Assembly (NCBI GenBank): GCA_030407005.1
Contig: JAUDYN010000004.1
Span: forward strand, 2,604,001 to 2,668,000
Length of the DNA: 64,000 nt
Direction: 5' to 3'
Source of the DNA: Desarmillaria ectypa
Taxonomy: Eukaryota; Basidiomycota; Agaricomycetes; Agaricales; Physalacriaceae
Shown here: positions 37,725-48,620 of the stretch, piece by piece
Layout: the number at the start of each line of letters is the position of its first letter
How positions within the stretch are numbered: the stretch's first letter is position 1
Notes under the pieces: generated by a model
What the model was told of the DNA's origin: nothing
Databases searched by the model: none
What the model saw: only the letters and a program-made list of their open reading frames with translations
Program-made: the position numbers and the translations under genes

Positions 37725-39794
37725 ATGAGCCACAATAATGTCCGTGGGCCAACGTCCGCACTTACTGAGTTCCTTAGGGTAAGAAAAGAGCACTAAGTCT
37801 ACTTCCAAAGTGTTCACATTCACTGCAGGATTCCGGCATCACTGCCACAACAATTGCACGGCGCGCAGCGACCGCGAATCGACTAGTAGCTGGTCCAAGT
37901 AGTGCACCTGAAGAGGCAGACGATGTCGAGGCCAACCAGGAAGATGGGGCTCGAACTCAGGTGCCGCGTCGACGAACTAGGGGTAATAATGTGAGACTGT
38001 TCATTCATTTTCAAGGCTGTATACGCTGAGCACCCTGCAGAGGAGGTCAGGTTACGTTTCTGACGAGTTGGACGAGCCTGCATCACCCCCAAAGAAGCAA
38101 AAGCTGAGCAAGGCAGCCGAAGTCAAGCTGAAGAAGGGGAAGAAGTCCAAGACAGATAAGGATGATGAAGATGAAGACGAAGACGCGTATACTGCTCTGT
38201 CGAGGTCTATGTTGTCTATGGCTGGTTCCTCGTCGAAACCTCCCGTAGGAAGCTTTGATACCTGCGCAAAGTGCGAAAAACAGTATACCGTGGTACGACC
38301 TTTAATTCTTTCACATTCATTCTACAATTGTAACTATTGTATAGACAAAATATACTATGGCCGCAGATCCTGGTCCTGGATATCTCTGCCATCCTTGTGC
38401 CAAGTCATCTGGGAACGATCCATTCAAGAAGCCCACAGTCCCCAGAAAACGCAAACCGGCTGCGGCAAAACGGGTCGTGAATTATGAGGAGTGTCTCTTT
38501 CCTTCTCTTGCTTCTCTATGTATCCAGGTAATGATATTGCTGTGTCTCCAGTAAGTGTGACTTATCTCTGTGTAGATAATATCGAGGTACATTGACGATA
38601 TCGAAGCCCTCGGTGACATCGGTATCCTCAATATGGAAGCTATATCCAAGGCCATCTCAAGGAATCGGAGTCTGTCAGTCGACTCGTTTGTGTAGCGTTG
38701 ATCCAAGCTAACCCCTAACAGGACATCTGCAAACGCACATCTCTTTTATGGGCCGGAGAACACGGTTCTGACGCTTTATGACGCTACAAGTACGTGGAAT
38801 GGCTGGTATTTGTTCAATACAAACTTACGCGTTGTCAGAATTAACGCCTGACGCTTTCCAAACCTTGGCTCATCTTAATCCTAATTTAACAACACTGCGT
38901 CTCGATTTCTGTGGCCTCCTATCAGACGAAGTCATGTCTGTATGGTCAACATCTCTTCCGAACTTGGTATCCCTTCAATTGCTTGGTCCCTTCCTTGTCC
39001 GCCCGCCCTCCTGGATTAATTTCTTTGAATCTCATCCTCAGCTTGAATGTTTCAAGATAACGCAAAGCCCAAGGTTCGACATCAAGTGTGTCGAAACACT
39101 GATTACTACATCACAGAAGACGTTGCACACTTTGGGGCTCAAGGAGATTGGCAAGATGTCCGACAAGTTCTTTAATTGCATCAAGCTCCTTGAAGGGCGA
39201 TTGACGTACCTTGACATATCTGAACCAGGGGAGTCTTGCAGTGAAGCAGCAATTATAGCAATGCTCTCCACTGTAGCGTCCACCTTAACCTACCTGGACC
39301 TCTCAAATCACACAGAAGTCTCCGACAAAGTTCTACGACTGGGGTTGCAACCTTACTCCAAAGCCATCACTTCACTCAGCCTCAGAAATCTTCCCGAACT
39401 TACCGATACCGGCGTAGCCGACTTCTTTAAATCCTGGACGGCCAATCCGCCCTTGACTTTTCTCGACATTTCCCGCATCCATCTCCTAAATAAAGATGCT
39501 CTTCTTGCCATCCTGGCACACTCCGGATCTAGTCTTCAGGAGCTGAATATCAATGGATGGCGAGATATCGATAATGAGACCTTGGAGGAGATTGGGAAGC
39601 AAGCGCGAGATTTGAAGAAAGTTGACCTGGGATTTTGTAGAGGAGTCGACGATTTTACTGTTAAAAGCATCATCGAAGGTAGCAAAGGAGGACTTCAGGA
39701 AGTCAAAGTGTGGGGCTGCAACCGAGTCGAAGGCAAGTGGACTATCAGCGGGAAACAGAGACACATCAGGGTATATGGCATTGAATCTCATTAG
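37725..39794 (+). CDS. RAD7: DNA repair protein Rad7-like, leucine-rich repeats
   Basis: Rad7 acts with Rad16 in global genome nucleotide excision repair and as part of a cullin-type ubiquitin ligase. The start MSHNNVRGPTSALTEFLR, interrupted by an intron after FLR, continues DSGITATTIARR, the conserved Rad7 N-terminus. A basic disordered region (SPPKKQKLSKAAEVKLKKGK) follows. A Cys pair TCAKCEKQYT and a second pair LCHPCAKSS, separated by an intron, form a probable four-cysteine zinc site. After IISRYIDDIEALGDIG the remaining exon (from about 38840) holds leucine-rich repeats such as LTYLDLSNHTEVSDKVLRLG, SLSLRNLPELTDTGVADF and LKKVDLGFCRGVDDFTVK. It ends WGCNRVEGKW...IRVYGIESH at 39792-39794. 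The total is about 550 residues with six or more introns. Confidence 0.93.
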
Positions 39795-39947
39795 ATGTCA
39801 CTTTGTAGCGATGGTTTTTTTGGGGGGACGTCAATATGACGCGCTGCCGTCCTGGAGACGGGCGCAGAAATGAATAATGTAATTGTCTAACTTTGCCTTC
39901 CATTTCCTTACGAAGCACCTCGCAATTGAAGGAATTCGAAATATTTC

Positions 39948-40136
39948 TTATATAACTTTCGCCCCAGGTATACTGATGGGATCAGGAGCACCAAAGAAAG
40001 CCTTTACGAGGCCGTGATATAGAGGACCGAGAACCTTCAGATCAGCATGCGCACCCTTAAAAGCGTCAAGACCATAGAGAAGACCTGGACGTAAACTCCC
40101 GTTTCTTGGCTTCATTTGGACCTGAACGGCTGCCAT
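39948..40136 (-). CDS. Small unknown protein, 62 residues
   Basis: This single-exon frame runs from ATG 40136 to TAA and encodes a basic N-terminus (MAAVQVQMKPRNGSLRPGLL), a Gly/Leu-rich middle (GPLYHGLVKAFFGAP) and the end ISIPGAKVI. I do not recognise it. The size and composition would suit a small mitochondrial or organelle-associated subunit, but there is no clear membrane segment or targeting signal. It lies between the RAD7 stop and the divergent M28 peptidase gene, with 300 bp of upstream space, so it could be an independent gene. It may also be a chance frame. Confidence 0.4.
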   Translation of the reverse strand: MAAVQVQMKPRNGSLRPGLLYGLDAFKGAHADLKVLGPLYHGLVKAFFGAPDPISIPGAKVI

Positions 40137-40436
40137 GGCTTTCAGTCTAGCTACAACGTGCTTCAGTAGTACATCAGTACTTCAAGTTCGCTCATTGAAG
40201 AATCCACGGTCATTCCAGAGGTTGCTCGTAAAGCAAAGATGAAAATAGCAGGAAAAAATAGGTAAATCGGCTGCTTTTTCTATAAAAATCAGGTGTGAGG
40301 GCAGAAGGTGGCAGGCGCCAAAGAGAGCTTACAATGAGACCCATTGTGTATGGATATCGGTTATCATACCGGCGTCCAACCTTCAACGAACCGGCGGAGC
40401 CGGCCTGGGCAGGCGGCACCTATCTTGCGAACCACC
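40137..40436. promoter_or_regulatory. Probable promoter of the M28 peptidase gene (and of the small unknown)
   Basis: This 300-bp divergent interval holds the M28 5' untranslated region. A frame on the minus strand here has no supporting features. A CCACCATGG context at 40433-40440 suits efficient initiation at the M28 ATG. Confidence 0.4.
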
Positions 40437-43400
40437 ATGGAGTCAGAAAAGCGGGCCCTTCTTCAGTTTCCGTTTTCCGATCTTGGGGAACCACAGCAGG
40501 AAACCAGATATAATCGCACATACCGAATTCGACTGGCCCTCTTTCTTTCACTTTTCTCCGCCGCATTCATTTATCTGTGCCGTAATTCGCGATCCGTGTT
40601 TGAGGCAGAACTACTGCATGAGGACCTGGGCTACTCCCACATCGCAGAGAGTAGCCTTTCCACTAAGGAACGCGAGGCTTTGTTTCTGTATGTGCCTCTA
40701 CTATATCATCGTAATGCCTACCAATCCTAGTCACCAGGTCTTTTCCAGACGGGAAGCGTGCAGAAGAGACGTCAAAGTTGTATTCTAAGCATCCTCACCT
40801 TGCTGGATCTCCTGAGGATTTCGAAGATGCAAAATCGATTCTCAAGCTCTTCCACTCAGAATTTGACATCCCCGAGCCACACACGGAGCCCATCTTCCCT
40901 GCCGGTTCAAAGGCGTCCCGATTGTCTACCCTTAGTCTAACTTCGCACTTGGGAAGCAGCAAACCATCAGCGTGGATTGATGTATACTACCCGGTTATGA
41001 ACACTCCGTTAGACCGAAGTTTAGATATTCTAGGAGAGGACGCCCGTTCGGTATGGAGTGCCGATCTCACGGAGGACGGTGACCCTTTAGACGAGGATGC
41101 AGCCAAGTACAGGGACTCTGTTCCCGCATGGCACGGGTTGAGTGCCGATGGAGAAGCTACAGGACAAGTAAGAAAATGTCCGGAACTCATGCTGAATCTC
41201 ATTATCTGTGTTTTCAGCTTGTTTACGTCAATTACGGAACGAAAGAGGTGAGTTTGTCTCTCTACAACCCCACAAAGTCTAGCATGTAAACTTGCATAAT
41301 ACTGTTCTGTTACTTAGACCAATTTTTACAGGACTATGATGAACTGGTGGCGGCTGGTGTCGACTTTACGGGGAAAATAGTTATAGCTCGTTACGGTAAA
41401 GTATATCGAGGTCTGAAGGTAAGTGATACGATTCCCGCTGCACGCGATAAATTCATTTTCGGCTAGATTGAACTAGGAGAAGTACTCGGCGCTGTCGGAG
41501 CGCTCATTTACTCAGACCCTCGCGATGACGGCTTCGTGACCGTCGAGAATGGATACGCCCCATACCCCAATGGCCCAACCAGAAATCCCTCTTCGGTCCA
41601 GCGAGGCAGCGTCATGTACCTTCCACTGTATCCCGGAGACCCGACAACCCCGGGATACCCTGCTTATGAAGGAGCGGAGCGAATGAATGCGACAAATATT
41701 CCGAAGATCCCTAGCTTGCCTATTTCTTGGCATAATGCGCAGAGATTACTCGAGGAGATTGACGATGAAATGAGCCAGAGACTTACTGGAAAGTTCAGCT
41801 CGTCCACAATTAAGTTGGTCAACCATGGTAAGACTGGCGTATCAAGTTCCTTTGTGTTTCTCTGATGCACGGGTTGATAGTTGATACGAAGGTGACTCCG
41901 ATATGGAACACCATGGCTGCAATCCCTGGTCACGTAAGGGATGAAGTGGTTCTAATTGCCTGCCATCGTGATGGTAAACTCATTCACTCTCAAAAGGATA
42001 TGTCTGACCATTTACTCCAGCATGGGTGCTCGGAAGTGCTGATCCTGTCAGCGGAACCGTTGCGCTCACCGAGGTAATTCATGGATATGCCGAGTTACTT
42101 CGTAACGGATGGAAACCCCTGCGCACAGGTATGGTACCTACCCTTCACTCTGTGGCTTCGTTATAACTATCCATCAGTCGTATTTGCTAGCTGGGACGCA
42201 GAAGAGGTCTGTTGATCACAGTGTATTCTCTTTGTCTTCGAAAAGTTACTCATTCCTATATTTACAGTACGGTCTTATTGGCAGTGTTGAATATGGCGAG
42301 GACTTCTCGTCTTGGATTTCCAAACATGTTGTTGCTTATATCAACGTTGACGTCTCTTCGGCTGGATCCAGCTGGAATGTAGCAGGGTCACCTGCTCTAG
42401 CTCCTTTGATCAAGCGAACAGCTTTGGACATCCCCCACCCTACTATACTTGGCAAGACATTGTGGGATGCTCGAAACGACGAAGGCCCCTTCCGTGACGA
42501 CACATTATCCGTCAACATGACTGCTGACGTCAATGTACTTATGGACTACAAGGCGAAGAAGGCCAAGAATGAGCTGAATACCGGAGTTCTACCCTTGGGA
42601 AGTGGCAGTGACTACACTATCTTCCTACAGAGATTGGGCGTATGTAACGTTCAGACGGAAACCTGTTTCCTTACGTTGATATTTTTGCAGGTCTCAAGTA
42701 CTGATCAAGGATTTGGCGGCACGCCTTACGACGCACCATACCATTATCATTCCATCTATGACAGTATTCAATGGCAACAAGTTTATGCTGACCCCGGATT
42801 TCGTCGCCATGCATGTTTTTGTCTACTCACACTCAAGGCTTGCGACTGATTCAGCTACTGACTGCAGGTTGCTGTGGCTAAACATCTTGGTCTGATGGCC
42901 CTTCGTCTCATTGATTCAATCATAATTCCCTTGAATACTACTCAGTATGCTCTCGAGCTGGACCAGTACCTGGATACGTCAGTTACCTAATCCCCGGTCG
43001 ATCTGTTCGACACTGATGCTTTCTGTAGTGTCGAAAGCCTAGCCGTGCAAGAGACTTCCTCAACAATCGACTTTAGGGGCCTCCGATTGGCTATCAGTAA
43101 ATTGCAAGCTGCGAGCAAGGCTTTAGACGAAGAAAAGGAAGATGCGGAGAAGGCAAGTGAAACCGGTGTGATGCAGATGTCGAATTTATTCTCAAGATGC
43201 CTTGCAACTAGACATTTAAAGATCTCCTCGGGCAGTTGCCTTCGTTCCCATCGCCTGGGCGTTCCATTTGTCGTCGCCGGAGTCCATCGTACACACGGGT
43301 TACCAACTGGATCAAGGGCGTATTTGGTATTCCTCCTCTTGAATCGGAAGAACAACAATCTACAACAGTCACAGTCGACATTCCTAAGATTCCTCCCATT

Positions 43401-43722
43401 CTTGAGTTCTTGAAAGCTCAGAGACGCGTCATCAAAGCTAATAAGAAACTTATCTCCTTCGAACGAGGTTTCATCTCAGAAGACGGAATCAAAGGCCGAG
43501 AGTGGTTCAAGCATCTGGGCGTTGCTCCTGGCAGATACCTCGGTACATCTTTTCTTTTTGCTAGAAGAAATTGTATTAAATCAACCATCAGGGTACGGTG
43601 CAACCACACTACCTGCCTTGACAGAAGCCCTTTCTCTTGACAAGAATGTCACTTTGGCACAAAAGGAGACATACCGACTAGCGTCACTTCTGGATATATT
43701 GGCAGATAATATCATGCCTTGA
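40437..43722 (+). CDS. M28 glutamate carboxypeptidase II-like membrane peptidase
   Basis: This is a type II membrane zinc exopeptidase related to glutamate carboxypeptidase II (PSMA) and to yeast Vps70/Tre1/Tre2. It has an N-terminal cytoplasmic segment (MESEKRALLQFPFSDLGEP) and one membrane anchor (IRLALFLSLFSAAFIYLC). A protease-associated insert follows with DFTGKIVIARYGKVYRGLK, then the M28 domain. The two-zinc ligands are all recognisable: HRDAW after an intron, SADPVSGT, FASWDAEEYGLIGS, INVDVSS and YHYHSIYDS. A C-terminal dimerisation helix domain (from about 42900) ends at ADNIMP, stop 43720-43722. Because the ligands are conserved, I expect an active enzyme, unlike transferrin receptors. 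It needs about ten short introns and encodes about 870 residues. Its substrate and its site, vacuole or plasma membrane, cannot be read from the sequence. Confidence 0.92.
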
Positions 43723-44139
43723 CATCCGTTATCCTTTTTATTAGAATGCTGAAATACACTCAGAGCGAGACATGCATTTACTTGTTACTAATACATCCAC
43801 TCAGGCTGAATGTGACAAAGTTGAAAGAAGATTTTCAAACTATAGTGTACCGACGCATTTTCTTTCAACGCATTGTTCCACTGGTAAGAAGACCGCTTAC
43901 TTTCCCCAGAACAATAAAATGAAAGTAAAATCAAGGCAAACATTGGATTACAAATGTTGCATGTAGTGCCTACGTTGGATCCGCACGCTGTGATCCCAGA
44001 TCGGAGTCGCGACAAACATTGCGAACAAACGGCAAACGACAAATGAGTACTTAGCACGATAGAGTCTTGCCGGATAATTGAGTGGGGGACTTAGAATCTC
44101 AGAGTCCTCAACGTCGAACGTTGCGTTGAAACGGCGAAC
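43723..44139. other. Spacer between the M28 gene and the M24 pseudogene
   Basis: These 417 bases hold the M28 3' untranslated region and sequence upstream of the decayed gene. A short + strand frame near 43956-44060 (MLHVVPTLDPHAVIPDRSRD) may be a remnant of a 5' exon. Nothing else can be supported. Confidence 0.35.
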
Positions 44140-45848
44140 ATTTGAACAGTGACGTCGCGATTTTCGTAACTCCCGATGTTCTTGTAATGTTCTGCTGGTC
44201 TTTATTCCTTCGGTAAGTGTACCAATCTATCGCATCAGTCCACTGTCGTATCGACACTCCAACCCAACAGGTGACCTCATTGGTATCCAACCCGGCGCCC
44301 TCCGTGCTATGCGCAAACGGCCGGGCTTTATGGAGAAACTCACCCAAAATGCGCTTGAACCTGTTAGTCATATGTTCAAGTCCGATAGGACTCCCATTGG
44401 CATGTTCCCCGTCGGCGAATTTGACTTTGTTGATCCTGGCGTTCTTCTCAGCCGTCTTGAAGCCCATCGCGTATTTTATGAATACGCTACGGCGCCTGGT
44501 ATCTTCTTCCTAGAAGCGGTAGCGTTGTGGCTATGGAAGACGGTTACACCATCGCTGCATGCCTCCATATAACTGGAAAGGAGAATGTCCCTTTAGCTGC
44601 ATGCGTTTACAGAATATTCATGCAAGCTCGTACTTCCAAATTAGAAATCCGTATTCTTAGAACCAACACCTCATCCTTACAAGACCAGCCGAATCCTCTC
44701 CTGTGGGTCGACAATACTGGTCAGGTCTGGATAGACGTGCGTAAAAGACCGGAGTCCTATGAAACGTATTGTCATAAACGTGGATCAGAATATCGTGTTT
44801 AGTGGTAATATGCATATAGGAGAAATGCGTGTCCTTGAAGAAGAATTAGGGCCGAGATGGATGTCACGAATGGTAAATGTTCCGATGCTTGCGATCGAAT
44901 ACGTCTCCGACAAAGTATCGAGATATGCAAGAGGTCGTGTGGGCTACGCTTGAGGAGGGATTTTCTCATAAAATCATTGATCCTGGAATCACGACCACAA
45001 TCGTATGTAATGAGAACTGGTGAAAAAAAACGGTATTTTTCAATGTTCAACAGGACCTCGAATGGTGGTTTAGAGAAAAGATGCTAACCTTGAACGTAAC
45101 AACTTGGAACCACCCTCGAATATTCGTCACAATGTCAGCTTCATTTCCGGGATGGACAGGGTCTGATGACTTAATTCAAGGAGACCTCCCACATATCGAC
45201 ATGGGTATAACTGCTATGGGAATGAACACAGATGCCCAGCACCTCGCGTGTGTCCTCCACACCAGCAAAGGTGAGACGGACGCTCTCGAGGGTCTAAAAG
45301 CCGGCTTGAAGAAAGGAAACCGTATGCAAGACATCGTGCTTGAAAATATGAAAGCGGGTTTAACAGGTGACGAGATTCTCCAAAGGTGTCTTGAGCAGAT
45401 GAAGCTTGAAGATATCGAAGGTCAGATATATTCTCATACCATCGGCAACTAGGGCCACGATGCAGGAGCGGTCATAGATGAGCATTGCTGTATTATAACA
45501 TAGTGGACAGGATCCAATCAATTCGACTCAAGGTTTTACCAATTTCCCAGAACATGTACCTGTTCTAGGGGAGCCGCCTCTCCTTCCAAATACATACTAC
45601 AGTATCGAACTCTTTGCCACCCATTTCGTTCCAGAACGAAACGAGACGTTGAGTTTCCTTCTTGAAGAGAATGCCTACTGGAATGCAGAGCCAGAGACAT
45701 GGCAGTTCGTTCGAGGTACGGTTTACATTGAAAAAGGTTTTTCCAAGGCATACTGAATGAGGTTGCATGCATGGTAGGTCGCCAAGAAAGATTCCATCTC
45801 ATCCACCAAAGGAAACGGGAATCGACGACGCTCTTCAATGTTCAATAA
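44140..45848 (+). pseudogene. Decayed M24-family (Xaa-Pro peptidase-like) metallopeptidase gene
   Basis: The 3' half reads as a pita-bread-fold M24 peptidase: DLEWWFREKMLTLNVTTWNH, the metal-ligand stretch DLPHIDMGITAMGMNTDAQH, the histidine region YSHTIGN-stop-GHDAGAVI, then NTYYSIELFATHFVPERNET, and a last exon GRQERFHLIHQRKR ending at 45848. The frame is broken several times. There is an in-frame TAG at 45450-45452 where the family has an aromatic residue. Frames shift near 44515, 44575, 44770 and 44920. The sequence after AGAVI lacks a GT donor. The 5' block, about 44270-44500 (LIGIQPGALRAMRKRPGFME, DPGVLLSRLEAHRVFYEYAT), is protein-like but I cannot assign it. It may be the N-terminal part or a fused fragment. 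Several disruptions make sequencing error an unlikely single cause. Confidence 0.72.
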
Positions 45849-46031
45849 CACATGGTTTACTCAACCTCACCACTAAAGAACTTGATGATCATTTGTACAA
45901 TCTATGGATAATCCATTAATGAGTAAAAACTGCGAGAATGGTGAAAATGAACATGGCATAAAGTAGAGAGGTAGAAATAGGATATCCGTTATGTCACTGT
46001 TCTTCCGCACATGGCAAAAAATAATTGGACA

Positions 46032-48277
46032 TTAGAACATGTTGGCAAGTTTGCTAGCGGCTTCTCGTGCATCCAATCGCGGACGCATAGGTTGCACGCG
46101 GACTGAAGCCGACATGTACCCAGGCCTGGCTTGACCGAGAGGGTCAAAACCATTACTGTTGGCGTGTCGCTCCACAGGTCGGTTCAGGGAAACACCGTGG
46201 CTTGATAGTGGATCCTCAGTCATCCCAGAAGGATTCGGGCTGAAGCTCGACGATGACGAGGCAGTCTGCGGTGATGCGAGGGGAGATATCGTCGACGACG
46301 TAGGCTTGACGAACATCGACTTGGTCCCATCGACAAAACGCCCACCGAGAGGTGGACTATCGCCGATAGGCTGTTTTGGAGATACGGCTGCTTCAGAAGA
46401 GAGTGACGGTGAGGAGGGTCCGGCTCCGGGGGATTGCGGTGGTCTAGGGGACGAAGGGCCAGCTGAAGATGAAGCAAGGCGGGATACGATACTGGCCTGA
46501 GTTGACGAAGGGGACAAGGGACGACGTGTGTAGATTTGAGAAGACGAAGAAGGTACTGGACTATGCAAAGATGGCGAAGACTGAAGTGATGGTCCCTGTG
46601 CAAGCAAGGGATCTTCATTATGTGACGCGATAGGTTGGTTGGATGGCGGCGGGGTACGAACGGTAGTTTGTTGATGAACCCCGTTGATGTCAGGGCCAGT
46701 GCCAGTGCCAGGAGCAAGAGCGCGCGGCATAGGCGGCCTGGAGAAGTCTTCTAGTGGAGGTATTACCGTTGGTCTGGGTGGAGGTACGGCACTTGGAGCC
46801 ACCTTCTTCGCTGCGCTATTGACATCTCCACGCAAAGCTTCCAATTCCTTCAGAAGCTGCCTTTCGTACATAATCGATGACCTAGCATGCTCGATTAGGG
46901 CAGTCGTGATATCGTCATTGGCGTAGCGGTTGTGCGTTTGGAGTGCTCGATGTAGGTTCTGTGAAATACCCTCTGCTCTCTTAGCCAATACTTGCTCGTA
47001 TTTGTTTGCCTAGCAAGACTATCAGCTTGAAAAATAGCATGGTTAATGTGGAACCAACCTCTTCAATTTCCTCCAGAGCCTCATCAACACGATCAGGACG
47101 GATGTTAGAGCTAGCTTTCAGCCGTTCAATTTGCCGCCTCTTTGATATAGTAGTCTTCACAGCAGCTTGATACTCTTCGAGTACACCTGTTCGCATTTGC
47201 AAGGTCTCCTTCGCCGAACGAGCATTCATGCCTTGATAGCCTAACGAGTCCCCAAGAATGACGCATTCACTAAGTGCTTGAGCCTGGTCGAGATCAGTAA
47301 GACTATGCCACGTTCTTCCAAGTTTTCGCAAAGCGTTTCCCAGCGGTGGATGGGCTTCTGTAGTAGCAACATTAATGAGCTTGTTACCCATTTCAGAATG
47401 GGCATTAGCCAGAGCTTCGGCAACGTCAGACCACTACAGAACACAGAAAATGAATACACACATTTCCGGGCTCCGGCCAGCTTATCCACGGCCTTTGCAG
47501 TATCGAAAAACTGCCCCTCCAACTTCGTCAACTCGAATCGAGCCCTCTGTAACTCTTCATCCTCATCTGGTACACCACGTCTCATCAGCCCAAATCCGCT
47601 AGATGTCTTCCGGCGTGGCCGTGGAGTTGGCTGATACCCAAAGTCACTTTCGATGAAGGAGCGAAGGTCTTCGTCGTGCAAAAGAATGGGATCCTCGCAC
47701 ACCCGTGTTATCCACCTCTGCAGCATGATCCTCACTAGTCTATCATCCTCTTCGTCCGTTGGGGCAGATGTCTGCGCTAATGGGAGAGCAGGAACGATGG
47801 TCTGAGGGTTACTGTGCACGATAGAGTCGTAGAACTGCTGGAATTCGAGATACGAGCGCGACACGTTGCGATAGGTCGTGCCGGTGAAATTTGACAGGTT
47901 CGCCTGAGCACATTTAGTGGGATGAGGAGGACATAGTGGGAGAGTGTTACCTGTGCATCTAGTCGTATCAGAATATCCCTTCGGTTTCTGTCCAGCCCAG
48001 TAATCCTCACTCGAAGGTATGGTTCCATTTTCTCATACTTGGTCCCATTGGAGCCTACTGTATCCCGAGGAGAGATAAGACCAGCTTCTGGCTGTCCGTA
48101 TATCTGAGGTTCCTTCCCGTACAGCCCAGGACTGGGCCCTTTATCAGGCGTCGGTGGTACTGGTGTCGATGCTCTTCGTAAATTGGGTATAGGAGAATTT
48201 GGGTGAGGAGTTGTAGGCCATGGTGGAGTGTCGACGCTCCCTCCAAAAGCACTAGCCGAATTGAGAGGATCGAACAT
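46032..48277 (-). CDS. VPS17: Sorting nexin Vps17, PX-BAR retromer subunit
   Basis: Vps17 pairs with Vps5 in the membrane-bending half of retromer, which returns cargo from endosomes to the Golgi. The start at ATG 48277 gives MFDPLNSASAFGGSVDTPPW. The PX domain reads YLRVRITGLDRNRRDILIRL, an intron, then TYRNVSRSYLEFQQFYDSIV, NPQTIVPALPLAQTSAPTDE, RIMLQRWITRVCEDPILLHD and ESDFGYQPTPRPRRK. The BAR region has FELTKLEGQFFDTAKAVDKL, ALRKLGRTWHSLTDLDQAQA and RSAKETLQMRTGVLEEYQAA, with IRPDRVDEALEEIEE. The last exon (from about 46988) ends the BAR helices and adds a roughly 240-residue Pro/Ser-rich disordered tail that stops at 46032 after SKLANMF. Basic PX lipid-binding residues look weak, as is usual for Vps17. 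The protein is about 680 residues. Confidence 0.92.
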
Positions 48278-48620
48278 AGGTGTGAAATGAAGAGGCAAGG
48301 ATGTAACGATCTACAACAGTCGCCTTCAAAATAGCTCCAGACAGATAGCCTTTTTGCGGTTTTACGTAACACCAGATTCCAGCTGAAGCAAAAAATTCTT
48401 ATAACAGAAAACGATTGCGTATAACATGATACATATAACAAATCAAAAGAAAGACGGACACCGTAAAAAAATAATAGAGTCTGCCAAAATTTTGCTAGAA
48501 GTGGAGGATATCGTCCTAAAAATCCCGAAAACAAAAGCTATCCTAGATGGGAGGTATCATAATAGTTCGTTGGAAACGGTGTGAGTAAATGAAGGTATAT
48601 GAGTAATGATTCGGACGCCT
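48278..48620. other. Intergenic region upstream of VPS17
   Basis: These 343 A+T-rich bases contain the VPS17 promoter and the 3' untranslated region of the GH17 gene. I see no ORF or RNA gene that can be supported. Confidence 0.4.

Noticed and set aside
40210..40419. Minus-strand frame antisense to the M28 5' untranslated region
   Set aside because: There is no family match, and the translation ends in low-complexity aromatic sequence.
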